DNA of 36,621 bases from Candidatus Zixiibacteriota bacterium (GCA_020341875.1 CP070839.1:2360001-2396621), one strand, 5' to 3'; shown: positions 6,588 through 16,394, numbered from the stretch's first letter. Numbers and translations are program-made. Notes: a model not told the origin generated them from the sequence alone.

Positions 6588-9227
6588 ATGGCCAAGCGAA
6601 AAAACAGAGTAGAAAAGAGCGTCTTAAGTTGGGCGTTTACTGTATCCGTTCTTATTTTCCTCGGTTTTGGCTCGGAAGTTGCGAGAGCAAACGTTGCGCA
6701 GTATCACCAACAGGGGGAGCGGGGAAAAGCTCTCTACAAACTGGCCGCAGATCTGCCCAATCCACAGCAGAGAGTACACCGGGTCGGTCTGGTCAACTTC
6801 TGTGTCACCAACTGGGGGTTCTTTGGAAGCCAGACCCGGGACCTCAAGGAGTCTTTGGGTGGTTGCTTCAACCCTAATCCGGATGAGGAGGTTGACGCTC
6901 CCTCCTGCGAGTATCCCCCGGGATCCGACATCGACTATCTTTTCCAGGGAGGGTTGTGGATAGGAGCGATGGTGGACGGCTACCCTTACGTGTCGGTCGG
7001 ATGCGACGGTTGGTTCTGGATTCACGAGTTCTGGCCAGAGGCAGGGGAAGAGGGTGCCATACGGGAGGCGAGTACTCGATCGAACGTCTCCTGCTACTCG
7101 CCGGAAGCCGTCTCCGAGCAGGACATCATAGCAGTCTATACCGACACCTCGGCCGACATTCCACTCTCTCCAGATGATCCGGCCACGGTCGATTTCGATA
7201 AGCGCAAGCATTTCCCCCTGGGTCTTCAGATCACCCAGAAGAGCTACTCCTGGAGCTACGAATACGCCGAAGATTTCGTGCTCATAGACCTGTGGGTCAA
7301 AAACATCGGGGTGAAGAGAATAGAGGACGTCTACATGGGACTCTACATCGATGCCGACTGTGCGCACAAGGACGAAAACCCCTACGGCCCGTTCGGCGCT
7401 CAAGACGATATCTGCGGCTTCCGGAGGGTGGTGGGCGACCCGGGAGCTGAGTGGGATTGCTCCGATACGGTGAACTTAGCCTGGATAGCGGATAACGATG
7501 GACATGGGGTGGCCGGTGAGAAAATCTTCACCCAGGTGAGTCCTATCGCAGTTACCGGCGCCCGGGTAGTGAGATCACCCAGGGCGCTTGACTATTCTTT
7601 TAACTGGTGGATCTCCAATCAGGGGGGGTATCCCAAGGACTGGAGTCCGTGGAGGCGCGAAAGTCTAAACAGGTGGCGCGAGTTTAACATCTGCTATCCG
7701 GAGGTGCAGAACACCTTTCCGGATGGTGTGATGGGCACTCCGGGAGGAGATTGCTCCAAGTACTTCGTCCTGTCCAATAACGAGTTTGACTACGACCAGA
7801 TCTTCTCCTGCATCGCGCCGGATGAGGACCCGGACTGGCTGGAGGCCAGCCCGGAGTGCGACGATTTGGCGGACGGATATGATACCCGCTATCTGATGTC
7901 CTTCGGCCCCTTTGATCAGATTGCTCCGGGGGAGTCGCTGGTGGTCACCATCGGTTATATTGCCGGGGCGGATTTTCATCAGGAGCCGGACAACTGGACC
8001 AATCCTCCGGGCAAGACCCCGGATCAGGTTTATGCCGGCTTCAACTTCGCCGATTTTGAGACCAATGCCAAGTGGGCGGCTTTCGTGTATGACAATCCGG
8101 AGCTGCCCAACCTGCCCTGTGGAGACGGTGTGCCGGACTTTAGGGGCCCGCCGCCGCCGCCGTCTCCGGAGTTGCAGTTTGAGACCAGCAAGGGTAGGGT
8201 AAAGGTCAAGTGGAACGGCAAGTATACCGAGAAGTCCCGGGATTCCTTCAACAATCGCCAGGACTTTGAGGGCTACCGGATCTACCGGAGTCGCACCGGA
8301 GCGATTGAGGATTATGCTCTCCTGGGTTCCTATGACAAAGCAGATTTCAAGATTTACAGGCTTAACCGGAACAAGGAGAGACGGCCCTGGGAGTGGAGGG
8401 CGGCCTCAGTCAGCTTAGATTCCCTTAAGTCATGGTTGGATGAGAGGGGCGATGGTGGTGCCGTGATCGGGGATGATCCCACCGTGTGGACCAAGGATCG
8501 CCCCTTTGTGATCGAGGAAGTGCATCCACCCTTCTACATTCATTTGTCCGACTCCATAGACGTGGACTTGAGCTACGCGGTGACTTTCGACTCCATCAAG
8601 CTGGAGAGTTACGACTCTTTGTATTTCGAAGCCCAGGACTGGAACATCGGCTTTGATGCCGTAATCGCCGACACGGCATATCGGAACCTGGTGGATCGTA
8701 CCTCGCCTGCCGACACCTTGGATCGCTATTGGGATTATGAGTACGAGCTGGGCGAATTTGCCTCGCAGTCGGTTCACTATGCGGTTACGACCTTTGACGT
8801 GGGCGATCCCCAGACCGGTCTTCAGGCCCTGGAATCATCCAAGCTGATCAATGCCACCGAGGTATGGCCGGTGGACAACTGGGAGACGGTCGAAGCGGAG
8901 GGTCTGAAGGTGATGGTCTATCCCAACCCTTATCGCATAGACGGAGGCTACGTTGCCGATAAGTACGAGCCGGGAGGCATTTACGGGAAGCGAATAAGGT
9001 TTGTGAACCTGCCTCCCCGATGCACCATCAGGATATATTGTCTGGACGGTGACCTGGTGCAGACTTTACACCACGAGAGGAATCGAGACGACCTCGATGC
9101 TACCATTGACCAGTGGGATCTAATCTCCCGCAACAGGCAGGCGGTGGTATCCGGGATCTATCTTTTCAGCGTGGAGGACAAGGATACCGGAGAAAACCAG
9201 GTAGGGAAATTCGTGATTCTGAAGTAG
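6588..9227 (+). CDS. Large secreted protein with fibronectin-like segment and C-terminal sorting domain
   Basis: The protein has 879 residues. A Sec signal peptide (about 1-35, cleavage near ARA/NVAQ) leads into a large Trp-, Asp- and Cys-containing N-terminal region (40-510) of unknown fold. A poly-proline stretch near 522-527 follows, then a fibronectin-III-like segment (about 527-600). The last 90 residues are typical of type IX secretion or FlgD-like sorting domains: VMVYPNPYR, a basic/aromatic strand with IRIYCLDGDLVQTL, then WDLISRN, SGIYLFSVE and GKFVILK at the very end. Proteins of this plan are surface-exposed or released in FCB-group candidate phyla. GGAGG lies eight bases before ATG. 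The gene sits behind a structured leader and a sigma-54-type promoter. A strong terminator follows. No enzymatic motif is recognised. Confidence 0.85.
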   Translation: MAKRKNRVEKSVLSWAFTVSVLIFLGFGSEVARANVAQYHQQGERGKALYKLAADLPNPQQRVHRVGLVNFCVTNWGFFGSQTRDLKESLGGCFNPNPDEEVDAPSCEYPPGSDIDYLFQGGLWIGAMVDGYPYVSVGCDGWFWIHEFWPEAGEEGAIREASTRSNVSCYSPEAVSEQDIIAVYTDTSADIPLSPDDPATVDFDKRKHFPLGLQITQKSYSWSYEYAEDFVLIDLWVKNIGVKRIEDVYMGLYIDADCAHKDENPYGPFGAQDDICGFRRVVGDPGAEWDCSDTVNLAWIADNDGHGVAGEKIFTQVSPIAVTGARVVRSPRALDYSFNWWISNQGGYPKDWSPWRRESLNRWREFNICYPEVQNTFPDGVMGTPGGDCSKYFVLSNNEFDYDQIFSCIAPDEDPDWLEASPECDDLADGYDTRYLMSFGPFDQIAPGESLVVTIGYIAGADFHQEPDNWTNPPGKTPDQVYAGFNFADFETNAKWAAFVYDNPELPNLPCGDGVPDFRGPPPPPSPELQFETSKGRVKVKWNGKYTEKSRDSFNNRQDFEGYRIYRSRTGAIEDYALLGSYDKADFKIYRLNRNKERRPWEWRAASVSLDSLKSWLDERGDGGAVIGDDPTVWTKDRPFVIEEVHPPFYIHLSDSIDVDLSYAVTFDSIKLESYDSLYFEAQDWNIGFDAVIADTAYRNLVDRTSPADTLDRYWDYEYELGEFASQSVHYAVTTFDVGDPQTGLQALESSKLINATEVWPVDNWETVEAEGLKVMVYPNPYRIDGGYVADKYEPGGIYGKRIRFVNLPPRCTIRIYCLDGDLVQTLHHERNRDDLDATIDQWDLISRNRQAVVSGIYLFSVEDKDTGENQVGKFVILK

Positions 9228-9263
9228 AGAAGCGGGACCGGTCCTCGTATTCTTGAAGCTATT

Positions 9264-9311
9264 CGCGGTTGCTGCAGGGCATCACTCGCTGCAGCAACCG
9301 CGGTTTCTTTT
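9264..9311 (+). terminator. Rho-independent terminator of the sorting-domain protein gene
   Basis: A perfect 14-base-pair stem (CGCGGTTGCTGCAG at 9264-9277 with CTGCAGCAACCGCG at 9289-9302) has an 11-base loop. GTTTCTTTT follows on the plus strand. The minus side has no T-run, so it acts mainly on the plus-strand gene. Confidence 0.93.
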
Positions 9312-9424
9312 GTGTCGCCAATTGCGTTCTTGGTCTACAACCTCACATTCTCCATAGTAGCATGACCCCAGTCGACCGCTGCATTCTCGGATTAGCGATC
9401 GCCGGCAGACTCAAGGCTGAGGGC

Positions 9425-12400
9425 TTATTTCTTAACCGGATACTTGGGTCTTCCCGGCAGCTTCTTGGGCTCCTCTTTCAGTTTCTTCATCACTTCCTGA
9501 ATCGCCCTGTCCAGCTGGGGGTCCTCTCCTTTGATCACCAGATCGGGCCGATTATCCACCTCTATGTCCGGGTCCACTCCGTAGTTCTCCACGTCCCATT
9601 GACCCTCCAGGTTCATGAAGGCGAATTCCGGAACGGTGACGTAACCTCCATCCATGAGCGGCACTCCGCGGGAGATGCCCACCAGCCCGCCCCAGGTGCG
9701 CTTGCCGATCAAGGGACCCAAACCGAGTTCCCGGAAGTAGTAAGGAAATGCGTCCCCACCGGAGCCTGCGTCTTCATTGATTACACAAGCCATATGTCCG
9801 TGTAGGGCAACACTGGGCGTCCTCCCCAGCAGTCCCTCGCGGCGGGACCAGAGGCTAAGGATCTTCCTCTGAAGATGCTCCATGAACATATCCGGAATCA
9901 TCCCGCCGCCGTTATATCGCACGTCCACAATAAGTCCTTCCTTCCGGGCCTGGGCGAAGAAGGCCCGGGAGAACTCGTTCAAACCCCATATGCTGGTGTT
10001 GGGCACGTGAATGTAACCCACCCTCCCATCGGTGGCCTCTTCGACCCTCTTGCGATTGGTCTCCACCCAGTCGAGATAGCGCAGTTGGTACTCCGAACCG
10101 GCCGGCTTGAGGGTCAGCTCCCGAGCGCCTTCAGTCGAGGGCTTGTCATTCACCTTGATCTTGACCTGCTTGCCGACCGTCTTCTCGAAATACTGGTACG
10201 GATTGGCCGGATATCGCACCTCTTCGCCATTCACCGCAATCAGGTATTCTCCCTCTTGAACCACCACGCCCGGCTCGGTCAGGGGTGCCCTCCGGTCATC
10301 CTTCCAGTTTTCACCTTTGTATATTTTCTTAAACCGATAGAAGCCGCTGGCCTTGTCAGGCTCGAAGTCCGCGCCCAGAAGCCCCACGTTTACCGCCTTG
10401 CTTCTTGGCATCTTGCCCCCTCCCACGTACGTGTGAGAGGTGGTCAGCTCTCCTATCAGTTCTCCCAGCAGGTAGGTGAGATCCCATCTGTGGGCAGCGT
10501 GAGGCAGGAGTTGTCCGTACTTCTTCTTCATCCCGGCCCAGTCGACCCCGTGCATGTCCGGATCATAGAAAAAGTCCCGCTCCAATCGCCAGGCCTCGTT
10601 GAACATCTGCTCCCACTCACCTTGCGGGTCCACCTTCATCTCCATCCCCGAGGTCGCGAGCTTGCCGTCGCCCACCTTGTTGCTTCCCTTCTTGGCATCG
10701 ATGATTCCGAAAGTGCCCCCGCTGCTGTAGATTATCTTCTCCCCGTTGGGGGAGATATCATAGCCGTTGATCCCGGAGATGAGGGTATGTTCCTCCCTCT
10801 CCTCCATATCGAACATGTGCAGCTCGTTCTGTCCCCCGGAGCCTCCTCTCTGACGGATGGCCGGCATGGCCAGGTAGAACAGCTTGCCTTTTTCGGCTTT
10901 GAGGGCGGTGTAATTCCCGGATTTGATCGGCACCCCCACCACCCGCTGGTCGATACCTTCAAAATCGATCTGGATCTCCTCGTCCTTATCTTCGTCGTCG
11001 TCCTTCTTCTTGTCCTTGTCTTTGTCGTTATCCTTCTCCTCCTCGTCTTCCTTCTCCTCGTCCTCCTCCACCTCCTCCTCGTCGCTCTCCGGTGCAAAGG
11101 GAGAAAGGCTGTCCGCCTGAAGGGTCACCAGATATAGGCTTCTGACGTTGCGGTAGACGTAATCGGAGCGTTCGAAATCGCCGAAGGTGGGACTAAAGGT
11201 GCGAGCGGATACAAAATATAGATATTTGCCTTCTGGATCAAAGGCCGGACGAAAATCGTCGGTCAAATCGTCGGTGATCCGATGAACCTTTCCCTTATCC
11301 AGGGAGTAAAGATAAACAGACGCGAAGTAGGCAGGATTGTTCTTGGAATAGGCGATCCACTTGCTGTCGGACGACCAGACGTAATCATGAATCTCCGAGA
11401 CCTCAGCCCTGTCCACCAGCACCGGTTCCTTCTTCTCGATATCCACATAAAAGAGGCGAAGCTTCTTGTCCGAATAGAGCAGCTTCTTGCTGTCGGGAGA
11501 CCAGACCGGAGAGAAACGATAACACTCGCCGTCGAAGGTTATACGCTCCTCTTCCCCCGTGCCATCCTGGGGCCTTATGTATAGCTCATATTCTCCGGTT
11601 CGCTCCGAGAGGTAGGCTACCCACTTTCCGTCCGGAGACCAGGTGCCCATGATCTCGCGTATCACCGGTGTCTGAGTCAGATTCCGAACCTCTCCTTTTT
11701 CCTCCGGCACGGTGAACACCTCGCCCCGGGCGGTGAAGACCGCCCTCTTGCCAGAGGGAGAGAGGTTGTAGGTGCGAACCAGATCGCCCACCTTCTCCCA
11801 GGTCGGCCGGGTCAGGATGCGCTCTGCTGGAACATCCACTGTGATCTTCTTGGTCTCTTCAGTGAGGAGATCCAGGACGTAGAGATAGCCCCCGTTCTCA
11901 TAGACGATGGCGTCGGGACCCAGGCTGGGCCATTTGACGTCATATTCCTTGTGGTTCGTGATCTTCCGGGTCTGCTTGGTTTTAATGTCATAACAGTAAA
12001 TGTTGAGCCTTTGTTCCCGGTCCGAGTTGAAGTAGATTTTGTCCTCATGCCACATGGGCATATTGTCTGTTCCCTTCCAGTCGGTGATCTTTTCGACCGC
12101 GTTCGTTTTCAGGTCGTAAATCCATATATCCTGCGCCCTTCCCACGTAATAGCGTTTCCAGGTGCGGAATTCCCGGAGATTTCTGTTGTAGGCCAGCCTG
12201 CTCCCGTCTGGAGAAAGGGAGGCCAAGCCGGACTCCGGGACCTTCAGGGCTTCAGGAAAACCACCATCCACGCTGATTTTAAACAGCTTGATTGCCGGGA
12301 ATGCTTCTCGAGCAGACCGAAACAGGATTTCCTTCCCGTCGGGATACCAGTCGACAACCCAGTCATCCAGGGTCAGCCCACCTGACGGCTGTCCCCTGCT

Positions 12401-12724
12401 GGGGCAGTAGGTTAGCCGGCGAGGCTCTCCACCCTCGGCCGGCATCACGTACACGTCTCCGTTGCCGTCGTATGCCGCGGTGAAGGCTATTAGTTTGCCG
12501 TCCGGCGAGAATTTGGGAAAGGCCTCGTATCCATCAAATGAGGTCAGCCTTCGCGCCAAACCGCCAGCGGAGGACACCGTCCACAGATCTCCACCGTAGA
12601 CAAAGGCGATTCGTTCGCCGTGAATGTCAGGGAAACGTAAAAGACGGGTCTCCTCTGCGAAGCCAGCGGTAACCAGGAGAAGGCCCAGCACCAATCCAAT
12701 CACGAAAACTCTACAGCTTTTCAT
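9425..12724 (-). CDS. Tricorn-like S41 protease, secreted, copy 1
   Basis: The protein has 1099 residues with a Sec signal peptide (about 1-23, cleavage after GFA). PD40/WD40-like beta-propeller repeats follow (about 25-540, recurring SPDGKxIA and TRKITN motifs). Next come a very acidic Asp/Glu/Lys linker (546-584), a helical tricorn core, a PDZ-like segment and the S41 peptidase domain. Catalytic residues are visible: the S763-H764 pair in TTSHTY, nucleophile S988 in AGSGGD, and the Glu-containing VENYGVDPDIE near the end. The residue after the nucleophile is Gly, whereas copy 2 and Thermoplasma tricorn have Asp. Tricorn breaks down peptides; an exported version would act in the periplasm. 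AGGAG lies eight bases before ATG. It follows copy 2 on the same strand after 382 bases. Confidence 0.93.
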   Translation of the reverse strand: MKSCRVFVIGLVLGLLLVTAGFAEETRLLRFPDIHGERIAFVYGGDLWTVSSAGGLARRLTSFDGYEAFPKFSPDGKLIAFTAAYDGNGDVYVMPAEGGEPRRLTYCPSRGQPSGGLTLDDWVVDWYPDGKEILFRSAREAFPAIKLFKISVDGGFPEALKVPESGLASLSPDGSRLAYNRNLREFRTWKRYYVGRAQDIWIYDLKTNAVEKITDWKGTDNMPMWHEDKIYFNSDREQRLNIYCYDIKTKQTRKITNHKEYDVKWPSLGPDAIVYENGGYLYVLDLLTEETKKITVDVPAERILTRPTWEKVGDLVRTYNLSPSGKRAVFTARGEVFTVPEEKGEVRNLTQTPVIREIMGTWSPDGKWVAYLSERTGEYELYIRPQDGTGEEERITFDGECYRFSPVWSPDSKKLLYSDKKLRLFYVDIEKKEPVLVDRAEVSEIHDYVWSSDSKWIAYSKNNPAYFASVYLYSLDKGKVHRITDDLTDDFRPAFDPEGKYLYFVSARTFSPTFGDFERSDYVYRNVRSLYLVTLQADSLSPFAPESDEEEVEEDEEKEDEEEKDNDKDKDKKKDDDEDKDEEIQIDFEGIDQRVVGVPIKSGNYTALKAEKGKLFYLAMPAIRQRGGSGGQNELHMFDMEEREEHTLISGINGYDISPNGEKIIYSSGGTFGIIDAKKGSNKVGDGKLATSGMEMKVDPQGEWEQMFNEAWRLERDFFYDPDMHGVDWAGMKKKYGQLLPHAAHRWDLTYLLGELIGELTTSHTYVGGGKMPRSKAVNVGLLGADFEPDKASGFYRFKKIYKGENWKDDRRAPLTEPGVVVQEGEYLIAVNGEEVRYPANPYQYFEKTVGKQVKIKVNDKPSTEGARELTLKPAGSEYQLRYLDWVETNRKRVEEATDGRVGYIHVPNTSIWGLNEFSRAFFAQARKEGLIVDVRYNGGGMIPDMFMEHLQRKILSLWSRREGLLGRTPSVALHGHMACVINEDAGSGGDAFPYYFRELGLGPLIGKRTWGGLVGISRGVPLMDGGYVTVPEFAFMNLEGQWDVENYGVDPDIEVDNRPDLVIKGEDPQLDRAIQEVMKKLKEEPKKLPGRPKYPVKK

Positions 12725-13106
12725 GACTCGACTCCTACTTTTTGGGGGGTTAAAGGGATAGTCAACGGGTTTGACTTTCTCGAGGGACGATTCTTGAAGC
12801 GTGATAGATCACGTCATCCACGAAGTTAGCTTAATCATCGGCTTCTGCAAGTTAATCTCGGAACGCAACCTGGTCAACTCTTTTATACAGGGTTTCCCGC
12901 GAAAACGTTTAACTTTTCTTGCTCGAAGGGCTGCCTGTCGAAGACGTGCAGTGAGACTTCAGTAAACTGGTCCCATCCCGATGTTGAGGTCGGCGTGAAT
13001 GCAGGAGGCGAGGCCTAATATGCTCGAATGATCGACTCGGTCAAGCCAGCAAGTCTCTCGCCCCTCTCAGATCATCGTCAAGCGGAGGACCGGGGAAAGA
13101 CTTTTG
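12725..13106. other. 382-base gap between the two tricorn genes
   Basis: No gene is seen here. The gap holds the 5' region of tricorn copy 1, including a possible sigma-54-type promoter on the minus strand (13049-13063). I see no terminator for copy 2 and no clear sigma-70 promoter, so read-through from copy 2 is possible. Confidence 0.5.
13049..13063 (-). promoter_or_regulatory. Possible sigma-54-type promoter for tricorn copy 1
   Basis: Read on the minus strand the motif is GGGCGAGAGACTTGC followed by T. It has the GG-N10-GC spacing and a full TTGCT -12 box. The -24 box matches only partly. It lies about 325 bases before the start codon, a leader length similar to the one at 6283. Confidence 0.3.
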
Positions 13107-16100
13107 TCAGTCGCGCACTGGATAAGCAGGTCTTTCCGGGAGCTTCTTGGGATCCTCCTTGAGTTTCTGCATGATTACTTCGATTGCCTTCTCCAATTGG
13201 GGATCACGGCCCAAGACTACCTGATCCGGCAGATTATCCAACTCGATGTCGGGGTCCACTCCGTAGTTCTCCATTATCCACTCGCCCTCCATGCCGAAAG
13301 CGCCATATTCCGGCACGGTGACGTACCCTCCGCCCAAAAGGGCAGGAAATCCGCGGATGCCCACCACGCCTCCCCAGGTACGCCTGCCGATTACCGGACC
13401 CAATCCATACTCCCGGAAGAAGTAGGGGAAGTTGTCTCCATCGGATGCGGAATACTGGTTGGCAATGCAGACCATGTGTCCATAAAGGGCGCCGCCAGGG
13501 TAGGTGTAATCACCGGCGTTTCGTGTGCAGCCCATTCCCACCACGTCGCGCCGCAGTCTCTCCAGGATCATCTCTGAGACAAATCCCCCTCCGTTGTATC
13601 GCACGTCAACAATCAGCCCCTCCTTCTTGATTTGGGGGAAGAAGGACTCGGAGAACTCATTTAATCCTCCTCCTCCCATATCAGGAATAAAGATGTACCC
13701 CACCCTACCTCCGGTGGCGTCTTCCACCTTGCGGCGGTTCTCCTCCACCCAGTATCTGTATCTCAACTGATACTCGCTCTCAATCGGCTTGACCGTCACC
13801 TCGCGGGCATCTTCTAAGGATGGCTTCGAGTTCACCTTGAGGGCAACCGTCTTTCCCACGGTGTTTTCAAACAGGCTGTAAGGATTGGCGGGATACTGCA
13901 GCACTCTGTTATCGACAGCCAGAATATAATCTCCCGGATTTATGTCCACTCCCGGTTCTGTTAAAGGGGAGCGCAGCTTTTCCTTCCAGTTCTGCCCGGG
14001 ATAGATCTTTTTGATCCGGTAAAATCCGGAAGCGGGGTCCGTTTCCCAGTCAACGCCCAACAGACCGGTCTTGACCAAATCGATTCTTGTTCCCTCTCCT
14101 CCCGCAATGTAGGTATGGGAGCAGCAAAGCTCGCCGATCATCTCTCCCAGCATGTAATTTAGGTCACTTCTGTGTGCCACGTGGGGAAGAAGCTCTCCGT
14201 ACCTGGAGCGCATCAAGTTCCAATCCGTGCCGTGCATGTTAGGCGCGTAGAAGAAGTCGCGTTCGCGCCTCCAGACCTCGTAAAACACCTGCGCCCACTC
14301 CTCGCCCCGATCCAGCCGCATCTCCATCCGATCCAGTTTCAGAGCACCGTCACCCACCTTGGGAGTAGCTGATGTGACGTCCATCACCCCGAACTGTTTT
14401 CCGCTCTTATAGATGATCTTTTCGCCGTCTGGTGAAAGGTCGTAGCCATCTACCGGGGATAGAAAAACCTGGTCCTTTCTCTCTCCTAAGTCGAACAGGT
14501 GCAGCTTGCCCTTGGGGCCGGGCTTTCTTCCGGTGAGGGTCCGGGAGGGGAACGAAAGATAGAAGATCTTCTCCTCGCCTGCCCGGAGTCCGTAGAAATT
14601 TCCCGGATCTGTGGGTACGGCCACCACGCGCTGTTCAATCCCTTCGATATCGATCTCAATCTCCTCCACCACCTCGGGCTTCTTCTCCTCCCTTTCCTCT
14701 TTTTTCTCTTTCCACTTCTTCCATTTCTCTGCAGGAGACTCCGCCTCATCGCTTTGCGGAGCGAAGGGAGACAGGCTGTCTGCCTGAAGGGTCACTGCAT
14801 AGATCTTGGTCATATTGTTGTAGGTGAAGGTGGGATCAAAATGACCCATCTGGGGGTTAAAGTCCCGATTGGACAAGAAGTAGAGATACCTCCCTTCAGG
14901 ATCAAAGACCGGCTCGTGGTCGTCGGTGAAGTCCTCAGTCACCCGGTGGATCTTTTTCTCGTCCAGAGAATAAAGAAAGATAGACGAGAGATTGTTCTTG
15001 GCAGGCTTGGCATAAGCGATCCACCTGCTGTCGGCCGACCAGGAATAATCTCTGATCTCCCAGTTCCTGGTGCTGTCCACCAGAACAGTCTCTTTCTCCT
15101 CGACGTCCACGTAATAGAGTTTCAGGTTCTTGTCCGCAAAGAGAAGCTTCTTGTTATCCGGCGACCAGACCGGGGCAAAACGGTAGCAGTGTCCATCTGT
15201 GGTTATCCTTATCTCTTGCCCTTTTCCGTCTTGCGCAGTGACGTACAACTCGTCCTCACCGGTCTTGTCGGACATGTAAGCGATCCATTTCCCGTCAGGT
15301 GACCAGGTCGGGTTCTTCTCCCGGCTGCCGCTGGTATTGGTGAGATTTCTGGTGTTCCCTTTCTCCGCAGGGACGGTAAATATCTCTCCTCGTGCTGCAA
15401 AGAGCGCCCGCTTGCCGCCTGGAGAGAGAGTGTAGTCGGAAATGTGATCCTTGACCGAGACAAACTCCGGTCGAAGCAGAACCTTATCGTGCGGAATCTC
15501 GACCGAGATCTTCTTCGTCTTTTCCGCTTCAAGATCGAGCAGATAGAGATAGCCCCCATTTTCGTAAACGATCGATTCAGGCCCCGCACCTGGCCATTTC
15601 ACATCGAAGTCACTATGGTTGGTGATCTTTCTGGTCTGCTTGGTATCGAGTTCATGGCAGAAGATATTGGCTGTGTGATCCCGGTCTGAGGTAAAGAAGA
15701 TTTTGTCCCGGTGCCACATGGGCGAGGTGTCGGTTCCTTTGTCATCGGTAATCTGCTGAACGGTATTCGCGTTGAGATCATAGACCCAGATGTCCTGCGC
15801 CAACCCTCCCCGGTATCGCTTCCACGTGCGGAAATTGCGGAAGATACGATTGTACGCTATCTTGCTGCCATCTGGCGAGAAGGAGGTGAGGCCGGCCTCG
15901 GGCAGCGGCATCCGTTCCGGGAAACCTCCCTCCACTCCGATCAAGAAAAGAGTCTGAAACCAGCTGTTGTAGCTTTCCCGCGCGGAACGGAACAAGACTC
16001 TTTTCCCATCCGGATGCCAGTCCAGTACCATATCGTCGTACCCGTGCCTGTCGGCCAGGTTCTCGAATCCCGGCCTGTAGGTCAGCCTCTTCGGTTCACC

Positions 16101-16394
16101 ACCTTCGACCGGAATCACGAACACGTCGGTGTTTCCATCGTACTGCCCGGTGAATGCAATCATCTTGCCGTCGGGAGAGAATTTGGGGAACAACTCTGCG
16201 CCCACATCAGAGGTGAGCCTTCGGGCCATCCCTCCCTCAGCCGGGACCAGCCATAGATCCTCCCCGTACACAAAGACGATCTTGTCCTTGTGAACGTCCG
16301 GGAAGCGCATGAGCCGAGCTTCCTCGGCTTGCGCAACGGTCAGTGCAAAGGCGCCGATTATGAGGAAAATGAGACCAATGCTTAGGTGTCGCAA
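13107..16394 (-). CDS. Tricorn-like S41 protease, secreted, copy 2
   Basis: This 1095-residue paralog of the neighbouring tricorn gene is collinear with it and very similar by eye. It has a signal peptide (about 1-23, cleavage after AQA), PD40 propeller repeats, and a charged linker around residues 547-578. That linker is rich in Lys/Trp/Glu rather than purely acidic. PDZ-like and S41 domains follow. The catalytic His is H760 in CCSHTY and the nucleophile is S984 in SASDGDNFPYFF; a MENYGVDPDIE segment carries the likely catalytic Glu. The start is TTG at 16394, chosen because AAGGAGG lies five bases upstream and the signal peptide begins there. It reads divergently from the DUF3078 barrel gene. 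Confidence 0.93.
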   Translation of the reverse strand: MRHLSIGLIFLIIGAFALTVAQAEEARLMRFPDVHKDKIVFVYGEDLWLVPAEGGMARRLTSDVGAELFPKFSPDGKMIAFTGQYDGNTDVFVIPVEGGEPKRLTYRPGFENLADRHGYDDMVLDWHPDGKRVLFRSARESYNSWFQTLFLIGVEGGFPERMPLPEAGLTSFSPDGSKIAYNRIFRNFRTWKRYRGGLAQDIWVYDLNANTVQQITDDKGTDTSPMWHRDKIFFTSDRDHTANIFCHELDTKQTRKITNHSDFDVKWPGAGPESIVYENGGYLYLLDLEAEKTKKISVEIPHDKVLLRPEFVSVKDHISDYTLSPGGKRALFAARGEIFTVPAEKGNTRNLTNTSGSREKNPTWSPDGKWIAYMSDKTGEDELYVTAQDGKGQEIRITTDGHCYRFAPVWSPDNKKLLFADKNLKLYYVDVEEKETVLVDSTRNWEIRDYSWSADSRWIAYAKPAKNNLSSIFLYSLDEKKIHRVTEDFTDDHEPVFDPEGRYLYFLSNRDFNPQMGHFDPTFTYNNMTKIYAVTLQADSLSPFAPQSDEAESPAEKWKKWKEKKEEREEKKPEVVEEIEIDIEGIEQRVVAVPTDPGNFYGLRAGEEKIFYLSFPSRTLTGRKPGPKGKLHLFDLGERKDQVFLSPVDGYDLSPDGEKIIYKSGKQFGVMDVTSATPKVGDGALKLDRMEMRLDRGEEWAQVFYEVWRRERDFFYAPNMHGTDWNLMRSRYGELLPHVAHRSDLNYMLGEMIGELCCSHTYIAGGEGTRIDLVKTGLLGVDWETDPASGFYRIKKIYPGQNWKEKLRSPLTEPGVDINPGDYILAVDNRVLQYPANPYSLFENTVGKTVALKVNSKPSLEDAREVTVKPIESEYQLRYRYWVEENRRKVEDATGGRVGYIFIPDMGGGGLNEFSESFFPQIKKEGLIVDVRYNGGGFVSEMILERLRRDVVGMGCTRNAGDYTYPGGALYGHMVCIANQYSASDGDNFPYFFREYGLGPVIGRRTWGGVVGIRGFPALLGGGYVTVPEYGAFGMEGEWIMENYGVDPDIELDNLPDQVVLGRDPQLEKAIEVIMQKLKEDPKKLPERPAYPVRD

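Noticed and set aside
6624..7403. Minus-strand open frame of 259 codons
   Set aside because: Antisense to the signal-peptide-bearing secreted protein; no ribosome-binding site.
9875..11137. Plus-strand open frame of 420 codons antisense to tricorn copy 1
   Set aside because: It lies opposite a protein with clear domains and catalytic residues; the translation is Leu/Val/His-rich from reversed acidic codons and has no family match.
14499..15302. Plus-strand open frame of 267 codons antisense to tricorn copy 2
   Set aside because: Mirror of a well-supported coding region, same compositional artefact.
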